Of a stretch of DNA of 64,000 bases, positions 1 through 7,318 are shown piece by piece; positions within the stretch are counted from its first letter, which is position 1, and every line of letters begins with the position of its first letter. The stretch spans positions 1 through 64,000 of the forward strand of contig NZ_JAKZMM010000019.1 in assembly GCF_022809355.1 (NCBI RefSeq). Direction: 5' to 3'. Position numbers and translations under genes: made by a program. The notes under the pieces are model-generated. The model saw nothing but the letters and a program-made list of their open reading frames with translations, made no database searches and was not told where the DNA came from. Origin of the DNA: Parabacteroides faecalis (lineage in GTDB: Bacteria > Bacteroidota > Bacteroidia > Bacteroidales > Tannerellaceae).

Positions 1-248
1 CTAATATAGAAAATATTTCCATTACTTCTTTGATTTTTATTATTATCCCTTTGACTCTCTAAAGATAAATACTTTTTAAAAGGTCTGGAAGTTTGTAATG
101 CGTCAGCCCTGTATAGGATTCAGATGTCCATCCGGCGAGGAGATACTTGGAACCGACAGGTGAATAACAGGAAGTGGTTGGTTTTAGGAATAAATGCTTA
201 TCTTTGTGAAAGCAGAAATCTTTTTTATGGAAATGTAGAACAAAGAGA
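1..248. other. Window edge and upstream region of the sigma factor gene
   Basis: No gene with a start codon can be supported here. The last 70 bases hold the sigma-factor promoter, listed separately. On the minus strand an open frame without a start codon ends in a TAG at about position 63, but it resembles nothing I recognise and overlaps the promoter, so it is not called. Confidence 0.5.
178..206 (+). promoter_or_regulatory. Bacteroidetes-type promoter of the ECF sigma gene
   Basis: TTG at 178-180, an 18-base spacer and TATCTTTG at 199-206 fit the known Bacteroides housekeeping promoter (TTTG near -33, TAnnTTTG near -7). Transcription would start near 213, giving a leader of about 35 bases. 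The match is by eye. Confidence 0.55.
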
Positions 249-821
249 ATGGACGTTCCTTATGATTTAAATAAGGTAAAGAAAGGAGATAAGAACGCAT
301 TCCGCTCTTTCTTCGGATATTTTTATCCCAAATTGATGGCATTGGCTTGTCGTTTTGTCGATTCGCAGGTAGCTGAAGATTTGGTACAGGATGTCTTTGC
401 GTCGTATTGGGAGAAAAAACATCTGATAGAAGCCGACGACATTCATTCCTTCTTGTTTAAATGGCTTCAGAATTCCTGCCTGAATCATATCAAACATCAA
501 ATGGTTGTGCAAGATTACGAAGAGCGGGTACGCATTGCCGAAGCCCGTTTGGAAGCAATGGGGAAATCTGAAGAACAGAGTGAGGTGTTGAAACATATCC
601 TTAGTCAGGATTTGAGAGAGTTGGTTGAAAAGTCTATTTCCAAATTGCCTCCCAAATGTGCAGAAGCTTTCCGCCTTTATTATTTTGCTGATTTGAGCCG
701 AAAGGAAATAGGGGAACGGTTGGACGTTTCCAATCGGACAGTAGAAGGGTACATCCGTCAGGCTTTACTTGTATTGCGGGATGAATTACGCCCGATCTTC
801 TTCTTGATTTTTATGTTATAG
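249..821 (+). CDS. ECF-type RNA polymerase sigma-70 factor of a polysaccharide utilisation locus
   Basis: This 190-residue protein has the two-domain layout of extracytoplasmic-function sigma factors. Region 2 lies at about residues 10-80 (the AEDLVQDVF segment is typical of region 2.2), and region 4 at about 130-180 with the helix-turn-helix stretch LSRKEIGERLDVSNRTVEGY. The FecR-type anti-sigma gene follows 86 bases downstream on the same strand, and then an STN-carrying SusC transporter. In Bacteroides such trios work by trans-envelope signalling: glycan binding at the transporter releases the sigma factor, which activates the SusC operon. The ATG at 249 lies about 35 bases below a good promoter. 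The hydrophobic C-terminal end (IFFLIFML) is unusual but leaves both domains intact. Family assignment is secure; the target promoter is inferred. Confidence 0.93.
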   Translation: MDVPYDLNKVKKGDKNAFRSFFGYFYPKLMALACRFVDSQVAEDLVQDVFASYWEKKHLIEADDIHSFLFKWLQNSCLNHIKHQMVVQDYEERVRIAEARLEAMGKSEEQSEVLKHILSQDLRELVEKSISKLPPKCAEAFRLYYFADLSRKEIGERLDVSNRTVEGYIRQALLVLRDELRPIFFLIFML

Positions 822-907
822 GACATAAATGCGAAAAAAACAGACTTTTTGTTGCGTAGTTTTTCCCTTTTGAATTGTCGTCTATACAAACAAACCCAAA
901 AAGGAAG
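822..907 (+). promoter_or_regulatory. Sigma/anti-sigma intergenic region with possible ECF-type promoter
   Basis: The 86 bases between the sigma and FecR genes contain a GTAG near 856-859, a T-rich run, and TTGTCGTCTATAC near 875-887. A GTC/CGTC core in the -10 element is typical of ECF promoters, so this may be an autoregulated start for fecR. I can only suggest this from the pattern. A TTG at 875 could extend the FecR frame, but the ATG at 908 is preferred. Confidence 0.3.
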
Positions 908-1870
908 ATGATGAACGAAGAAATATTGATCAAGTTTCTCGAACAATCCTGTTCGCCGCAGGAGTTGAAAGAGGTAGATGAATGGATTCAGGCAAGTCCC
1001 GAAAACCGGAATCAGCTCTTTGAACTCGAACGGGTGTGGAGTTTGAAGAACGAGTTGTATTATGCGCAGCCCCAGCGTATAGACAAGGCCTATCGCGCTT
1101 TTGAAAAGAAGCATTTCAAGAATCATTCTTCGTATTATCTGACATTCTTGAAGTATGCCGCTGTATTATTCTTAGGTATATTCGTGGGTATTCGTTCGTA
1201 TATAGTTTTCCATGAACAAGAAATAACGGAATATGTAAATCAAATCGAAGTACCGATCGGCGAAAGAGCCAGTCTGCGTTTGTCGGACGGAACGCTGGTC
1301 TGGCTGAATTCGGGAAGCCGTTTGGAATATCCAACCCATTTCGCAACCGATAATCGCCAGGTTCGTTTGGAAGGAGAAGCCTATTTTGAAGTGCAACGGG
1401 ACGAATCGCTCCCATTTATCGTACAGACCAATACCGTGGATGTAAAGGTACTGGGTACGAAATTCAATGTCTCTTCGTATGCAAAGGAAGAAACAAAAGT
1501 AACCTTGAAGGAAGGAAAAGTGCAAGTGGACTGTGACGCCGGAAAAGAATCCTATATCTTGCATCCCAACGAACAAATCGTTTATTCGGAAGGTAAAGGA
1601 GCAGAGTTACTGCAAGTCGATGCCAACCGTATTTCTTCCTGGACAACCGGAGACCTGAGTTTCGTAAACGAACCGTTGGAACATATCGTAAAAGTGCTGG
1701 AACGACGGTTTAATGTACAGATTGTGATTGAGGATCCTCGATTAGCTAGTAAGGAGTTTACCTGTACGGTGAAACATGTTACGTCAGTAGATCAGGTATT
1801 ATCGTTGTTGCAGAAGACGCAAGATTTGACATGTAAGAAAGACAAAAATCAAGTTTATATAATCCATTAA
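908..1870 (+). CDS. FecR-family anti-sigma factor
   Basis: This is an inner-membrane anti-sigma factor that should hold the upstream ECF sigma factor until signalled from the outer membrane. A cytoplasmic N-terminal part of about 80 residues (sigma-binding, with the WIQASPENRNQLFELE stretch) precedes one membrane span around residues 88-110. The periplasmic FecR domain covers about 120-225 (RLSDGTLVWLNSGSRLEYP, GEAYFEV and VLGTKFNV are characteristic). A DUF4974-type STN-like module is at the C-terminus. The start is taken at the ATG at 908, directly behind the purine-rich AAAGGAAG; an adjacent ATG at 911 is equally possible. The order sigma, fecR, susC is the standard Bacteroidetes arrangement. 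The length of about 320 residues is normal. Confidence 0.92.
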   Translation: MMNEEILIKFLEQSCSPQELKEVDEWIQASPENRNQLFELERVWSLKNELYYAQPQRIDKAYRAFEKKHFKNHSSYYLTFLKYAAVLFLGIFVGIRSYIVFHEQEITEYVNQIEVPIGERASLRLSDGTLVWLNSGSRLEYPTHFATDNRQVRLEGEAYFEVQRDESLPFIVQTNTVDVKVLGTKFNVSSYAKEETKVTLKEGKVQVDCDAGKESYILHPNEQIVYSEGKGAELLQVDANRISSWTTGDLSFVNEPLEHIVKVLERRFNVQIVIEDPRLASKEFTCTVKHVTSVDQVLSLLQKTQDLTCKKDKNQVYIIH

Positions 1871-1980
1871 ATTCAAATGCCTATGGGGAAGGATAAGAAA
1901 AGAGAGAATAGCTGATAACTTGTATTATTTAAAGAGAATGTATAGTTCTTAGATCTATTTACCAATTTAATATTTTACTT

Positions 1981-4900
1981 ATGGACATAAAAAGAATACA
2001 AAGGCCACAAGCAGGAAAGACGGCCGGTCTAAAAAAGGTACTTACAGTATCAGGGTGTATGTTTCTTTTGTTAACTTGGGAAAACACACCTGTTTGGGCA
2101 AACAACACAGATAGTTATTCACAGTTGGCTATGTTCACTTTTGATTTAAGGGAAGCAACTGTGCAGGATGTGTTGATGGAGATAGAAAATCAGAGTGATT
2201 TTTATTTTACGTATAGTAGTTCTCAGATAAAAACAGACAGACTAGTTTCGATCAATATCAAGAATAGGAAAATTACGGATGTATTGGATGAACTGTTTGC
2301 CGGTCAGAATATTGGTTATACCATTGAAGACAGGCATATTGTGTTATTCTCTACAACTGGGAAAAAAACGCTGAAGGTTGAGTCTGTTCAACAAAAAACA
2401 AAACAAATAAAAGGAACCGTTCGGGATGCAGCCGGTGAACCGGTTATCGGAGCCAATGTGGTTGATTTGACATCACCATCTAATGGAACCATTACGGATA
2501 TGGATGGTAATTTTACATTAAATGTTTCAGAGGATGCGAAATTACAGATCTCTTATATTGGTTTTGATTCGAAAGTGGTTTCTGTAAAGGGTCAGGATGC
2601 TTTGCAGATTGTGTTGGCAGAAGACTCCAAGGCTTTGGAAGAAGTCGTTGTTGTAGGTTATGGTACACAAAAGAAAGTAAACTTGACAGGTTCGGTTGCT
2701 TCTGTCAATTCGGATGAAATCAAAGACCGTGTACAGAATGATGTCTTGAGTTCTATCCAAGGAACAGTTCCTGGAGTAACGGTTGTTTCTCGTCCGGGAA
2801 AAGATGCTTCAATTAATTTCCGCGGTCGTGGTAATTTGGGAACTTCCGAACCGCTTTATGTAATTGATGGCGCTATTGCAGATGCAACCTTCTTTTCTAA
2901 TTTGGATCCGAACAGTATCGAAAGTATTTCATTTTTGAAGGATGCCGCTTCGTCGGCTATCTATGGATCTCGTGCTGCTTATGGTGTTGTGTTGGTGACG
3001 ACAAAGCAAGGAAAAGAAGGCCGGATGGATGTTTCGTATAGCGGTATGGTGGGTATGAAGGCTCCAACCTATAAACCGGATCTGGTAAATTCTTGGGAAT
3101 ATGCAGAACTATACAATGAAGCTCTTTATAATACGAATCCTGCAGCTGGTAAAAAACAAGGATTTACAGACGAGCAGATTGAATTATTCAGAAACGGTTC
3201 ACAACCGGATTTGTATCCGAATACCAATTGGGTGGATCTGCTGTTTGATGATTGGGCTGTCACGACCAAACATTCATTGAACTTCTCTGGAGGTACCAAG
3301 AAACTTCGTTATTTTGCAGGCTTGGGTTATATATATGATACGGAGAATGTACGAAATCGGGATACCCGAAGATATAATTTGAATTTGAATGTTTCATCGG
3401 ATGTAACAGACTGGTTGACATTCAGAGGTGGTGTGAAGTATATTCAGCGCAATAAAGATATTGACGGTGGAACACCTTCATTTGATAATATGCTGATTGT
3501 ACCAAGTACATTTGTGGCGCAACAATCCAATGGAGATTGGGGTTCTGTTGAATCAGGCCACGAAGCGAGTGGAACATTTGCCGGTGGAAACCCGTTGCGT
3601 GCCTACAGTACAAACGACTGGACAAAGAACCAGGTGGAAAATACCATGTATGAACTGGCGTTTGATTTGAAGCCGGTCAAAGGGCTTGTGATAACCGGAC
3701 AAGCTACTTATAAGTCTTATTCTTATAAGAATAAATATTATAATAGTTTGAAGGACGATGTTCCAAGTTTCCTGAATCCGGGTACTGTGATTGGTGGTAC
3801 GGGAAATACCATTAACTCAATGGAAGTAAATTGGCAGAGTAATAATTTCCTGACTTATACTGGAACGGCCAATTATAGCTGGACGAAGGGAATTCATTCT
3901 TTCTCTGTTTTGGCCGGTGTTTCTTACGAACATTATAAGGCAGAAACCTTGATGGCATCCAGACAGGATTTTCCGGCTGATTCGTTTGAGGATATGTCGG
4001 CTGGTGCAACTTCTGGATCCCTGTACAAGAATGATTCCAGCATGCAGGAATACAAGATGTTTTCTTATTTCGGCCGTGTGAATTATACGTTGATGGATCG
4101 GTATATGTTTGAAGCGAATTTCAGAGGTGATGCTTCTTCCCGTTTCCATGCTGATAACCGTTGGGGTTATTTCCCTTCTTTCTCTGCCGGATGGAGAATC
4201 AGTGAAGAAGCTTTCATGGAAAATACACGGGATGTAATAGACAATTTGAAGTTGAGAGCTTCGTATGGTACGTTGGGTAATATCAATAACGTAGGAAATT
4301 ATGATTATTTCCAGAATTATGGAGGTCGGAAAGTTTGGGGAACGGATGCTTATTATTCATTCAGCGACTCTCCGGCTAAAGTCATCGAAGAAACAAAACC
4401 AGCTAATCCAACCCTGACTTGGGAAAAAGTAGCATTGGCAGATATTGGTTTGGACTTTGATTTATGGAATGGAAAACTGAGTGGTACTGCTGATTATTAC
4501 GTTAAAAATACAAGTAATATTCTATTGCCTTACAATGTACCATTGGAAACAGGTATTTCTACAGCTCCTTCCCAGAATATTGCCAAGGTTCGTAATAAAG
4601 GATTTGAATTGGCACTGACACATCGTAATACGATTAATAAGTTCTCGTATGTGATAGGGGCTAATATAGCAACTAATACGAATAGAATTACAGATATGGC
4701 TACTTCAGATAATAAAATAGATAATGTTAGTGGTCATGGTGTTGCCAAGTATATATCAAAAGTTGGAGAATCAGTGGGATCATTCTATGGATTCAAGAGC
4801 GACGGCTTGTATACGCAAGAAGAAATTGATGCCGGACATTATTATACTTATGGTGGTGTTACACCGAATGCCGGCGATACCAAATTTGTTCCTCAGCGAG

Positions 4901-5454
4901 ATTTAAAGTGGGGTGAAGAGATTACAGACGATGATAGAACCATTATCGGATGTGAAGTACCAGACTTTACGTATGGAATCAATTTGTCGATGAATTATGC
5001 GAATTTTGAATTCTCCATTTTCGGCCAGGGTGTAAGTGGGGCAGATGTGGCTTTTGAAGTGTATCAGGTGCATCCGTTCTTCCACGGACAGGATAATCCG
5101 AGAGCCTATCATTTAGGACGTTGGACAGAAGAGAATCCAAATCCGAATGCCATTTATCCACGTATCTATACGGCAAGTAGCCCTCATACAACCTATAACC
5201 GGGCGTTTAATGAATATCATCTGTTTGATGCAGATTATTTCCGTATCAAGACTTTATCGTTTGGGTATAATGTACCGAAAAATGTGGTTACTCGTTTGGG
5301 CTTGTCTTCGTTGAAGGTGTATATTACAGGTGAAAATCTGTTTACCATCCGAGCAGATCATAAGATGAAAGACTTTGATCCGGAAGCGACAAGCAGTACA
5401 ATTCAGGCATTAGGAACCAAGTCATTGGCGTTTGGTGTGAATGTTTCATTTTAA
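1981..5454 (+). CDS. SusC/RagA-type TonB-dependent outer-membrane transporter with STN signalling domain
   Basis: This large outer-membrane beta-barrel imports oligosaccharides with energy from TonB. After a hydrophobic signal segment (about residues 18-38) comes an STN domain (about 48-125), which contacts the FecR anti-sigma factor in regulated transporters. A carboxypeptidase-regulatory-like domain (about 141-215, GTVRDAAGEPVIGANV) follows, then the TonB-box and plug start (EEVVVVGYGTQKKVNLTGSV), the plug to about 340 and the barrel, ending in an aromatic residue (NVSF). At 1157 residues it is longer than the other two SusC proteins in the window because of the STN domain. It lies 110 bases after fecR and directly before susD. 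The presence of STN next to sigma/FecR makes signal-dependent control the best reading; the glycan itself is unknown. Confidence 0.95.
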   Translation: MDIKRIQRPQAGKTAGLKKVLTVSGCMFLLLTWENTPVWANNTDSYSQLAMFTFDLREATVQDVLMEIENQSDFYFTYSSSQIKTDRLVSINIKNRKITDVLDELFAGQNIGYTIEDRHIVLFSTTGKKTLKVESVQQKTKQIKGTVRDAAGEPVIGANVVDLTSPSNGTITDMDGNFTLNVSEDAKLQISYIGFDSKVVSVKGQDALQIVLAEDSKALEEVVVVGYGTQKKVNLTGSVASVNSDEIKDRVQNDVLSSIQGTVPGVTVVSRPGKDASINFRGRGNLGTSEPLYVIDGAIADATFFSNLDPNSIESISFLKDAASSAIYGSRAAYGVVLVTTKQGKEGRMDVSYSGMVGMKAPTYKPDLVNSWEYAELYNEALYNTNPAAGKKQGFTDEQIELFRNGSQPDLYPNTNWVDLLFDDWAVTTKHSLNFSGGTKKLRYFAGLGYIYDTENVRNRDTRRYNLNLNVSSDVTDWLTFRGGVKYIQRNKDIDGGTPSFDNMLIVPSTFVAQQSNGDWGSVESGHEASGTFAGGNPLRAYSTNDWTKNQVENTMYELAFDLKPVKGLVITGQATYKSYSYKNKYYNSLKDDVPSFLNPGTVIGGTGNTINSMEVNWQSNNFLTYTGTANYSWTKGIHSFSVLAGVSYEHYKAETLMASRQDFPADSFEDMSAGATSGSLYKNDSSMQEYKMFSYFGRVNYTLMDRYMFEANFRGDASSRFHADNRWGYFPSFSAGWRISEEAFMENTRDVIDNLKLRASYGTLGNINNVGNYDYFQNYGGRKVWGTDAYYSFSDSPAKVIEETKPANPTLTWEKVALADIGLDFDLWNGKLSGTADYYVKNTSNILLPYNVPLETGISTAPSQNIAKVRNKGFELALTHRNTINKFSYVIGANIATNTNRITDMATSDNKIDNVSGHGVAKYISKVGESVGSFYGFKSDGLYTQEEIDAGHYYTYGGVTPNAGDTKFVPQRDLKWGEEITDDDRTIIGCEVPDFTYGINLSMNYANFEFSIFGQGVSGADVAFEVYQVHPFFHGQDNPRAYHLGRWTEENPNPNAIYPRIYTASSPHTTYNRAFNEYHLFDADYFRIKTLSFGYNVPKNVVTRLGLSSLKVYITGENLFTIRADHKMKDFDPEATSSTIQALGTKSLAFGVNVSF

Positions 5455-5473
5455 TTAGTAAGGAGTATTGTTT

Positions 5474-7237
5474 ATGAAGATGCAAGCAAAAAAAATAATC
5501 ATGTTATGCGCTTTGGCAGGAGCGTTTTCATCATGCGATATGGATGTGGTTCCACCAGCCGAGATTTCTGCCGAGAATTTCTGGAAAACAGAGAAAGATG
5601 CTTGGTATGCCTTGAATGGCTGTTACCAATCTATGCCCGCTTTGGATATCTGGGATGAAATGTGTACAGATAATGCCCATAGCCATAAACCTTGGGAAGG
5701 GAATATGGAAATGGTACAACAGAATGGTATTAATACGGCTTCTCCTTATGGTGATTATGACTTCAGTGCTATCCGTACAGCCAATACCTTTATATCGCGG
5801 GTTGAAACCTGTGATATGAGTGAAGATCTGAAAGAACGTATGAAGGCGGAAGCTCGCTTTTTCCGGGCATTTGCTTATCTGGAACTGACGCAATATTTCG
5901 GTAAGGTTGCTATTGTAACGGAAGAACTGCCGTATGATGCACCCAATGTTCCTAGAAATTCATTGGAAGAAGTGAGAAGCTTTATTTTGGATGAATTGGC
6001 TCAGGTGGCAGAAATTCTACCGGAAAGTTATAATGGTAGTTTCCTGTATGAATCAGGACGTGTGACTAAATATGCCGCTTTGGCTTTACGGGCAAGAGCA
6101 GCCTTGTATTTTGGAAACTATGCAGAAGCCGAGAAGTCTGCGAAAGCTGTTATGGACAGTGGTAAATACTCATTGTTCAAACTGACATCATTAAGTGCAG
6201 CTCAGGAACAGGAAGCTAAAGAAATGGATTTATATATTGATTTTGAATCATTGGGAATAGATAAGGATAAATTCATCAAAGGTATGTTCAGTTATGAGTC
6301 TTTATGGCAAGGTGCCAATGCCACTCCTGCCAATCCGGAATATGTATTGACGCATGAGTATATGGAAGATCCGTATGCTTATGATGATAGCCGTTATACT
6401 TATTTCTTGCCTTTGTCAATGTCTATTCATCATGGATACTCGTCTTTCGAACCGATGCAGGATTTGGTAGATGCATATTGGAGTATTGACGGAAAAACGA
6501 TTCCTGATAAAATTCCAGTAGAAACGCGTAAGGCTAATTACGAGAAAATATGGAATTTTGCAAAAGGGTTGAGCGCAGAAGAATATAAGGCTTTTGCTAC
6601 AAGTCCGGATTTGATGACGTATGATTACATGAAAGAATTCAAGAATCGGGATAGCCGTTTGTATGTAACATTGTTATTCCCGTTCAAAGGATGGCATGAA
6701 ACTGCTGCTGGCGAACTTTATTATAAGTGGGATCCGGATGTAGTTAATAAAAACGGTAATGAATCATGGACAGGATTCAGTTATAGAAAGATGGTTGCTT
6801 GGAATCCGTATAATTATAGCTTATATGGTTCGGCAGATGACTATCCGACTATACGTTATGCAGAAGTTCTTTTGACATATGCCGAAGCCCATTTAATGAC
6901 AACTGGTTATGATAATCAAGTACGGGCTGCTTTGAATCAGTTGCGTGATCGTTGTGGTATGCCTGATGTTCCTGAATCTTTGGGTAAACAAGAAGCAATT
7001 AACTTCTTGCGGAATGAACGTCGTATCGAGTTGGCAGTAGAAGGCCATCGTTTTGATGATGTTCGTCGTTATGGAAGCGATTATTGCAAAGAATATCTGA
7101 ATGGGCCTTCTACAGCACCAGATGGTTCTGTTGTAGTAAATAAGACATGGAATGACCGGTTGTTGTTGATGCCGATACCGACAACGGCAATTGATGTGAA
7201 CCCTTTGTTGAAGGATGATCAGAATCCAGGTTATTAA
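5474..7237 (+). CDS. SusD/RagB-family glycan-binding surface lipoprotein
   Basis: This is the cell-surface lid that forms a complex with the SusC barrel just upstream and captures the glycan. A lipoprotein signal peptide ends at Cys21 (AFSSCD), with acidic residues just after it that favour surface export. The rest fits SusD: an N-terminal SusD-like part, repeated TPR-like helices (LRARAALYFGNYAEAEKSAK), and a C-terminal RagB/SusD block with RYAEVLLTYAEAHL and FLRNERRIELAVEGHRFDDV. The coding frame extends upstream to a TTG at 5468, but the ATG at 5474 with AGGAG some ten bases before it is the sensible start. The gap to susC is only 19 bases, so the two are co-transcribed. Size is typical at 587 residues. 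Confidence 0.94.
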   Translation: MKMQAKKIIMLCALAGAFSSCDMDVVPPAEISAENFWKTEKDAWYALNGCYQSMPALDIWDEMCTDNAHSHKPWEGNMEMVQQNGINTASPYGDYDFSAIRTANTFISRVETCDMSEDLKERMKAEARFFRAFAYLELTQYFGKVAIVTEELPYDAPNVPRNSLEEVRSFILDELAQVAEILPESYNGSFLYESGRVTKYAALALRARAALYFGNYAEAEKSAKAVMDSGKYSLFKLTSLSAAQEQEAKEMDLYIDFESLGIDKDKFIKGMFSYESLWQGANATPANPEYVLTHEYMEDPYAYDDSRYTYFLPLSMSIHHGYSSFEPMQDLVDAYWSIDGKTIPDKIPVETRKANYEKIWNFAKGLSAEEYKAFATSPDLMTYDYMKEFKNRDSRLYVTLLFPFKGWHETAAGELYYKWDPDVVNKNGNESWTGFSYRKMVAWNPYNYSLYGSADDYPTIRYAEVLLTYAEAHLMTTGYDNQVRAALNQLRDRCGMPDVPESLGKQEAINFLRNERRIELAVEGHRFDDVRRYGSDYCKEYLNGPSTAPDGSVVVNKTWNDRLLLMPIPTTAIDVNPLLKDDQNPGY

Positions 7238-7254
7238 TTGAGATTATTATAGAG

Positions 7255-7278
7255 AGTGCCCGGATATCTTCGGGCACT
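7255..7278 (+). terminator. Hairpin downstream of susD
   Basis: Eight-base-pair stem AGTGCCCG/CGGGCACT with an eight-base loop just after the susD stop codon. It lacks a strong T-run, so it may stabilise the susCD message or reduce read-through rather than end transcription completely. Confidence 0.5.
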
Positions 7279-7318
7279 TGAATTGTTGATATGTTTGATA
7301 TTTACAAATTAGTGTGGC

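Noticed and set aside
1-240. Minus-strand open stretch without start codon ending near position 63
   Set aside because: It has no ATG, GTG or TTG in a sensible place, overlaps the sigma-factor promoter and matches no family I know.
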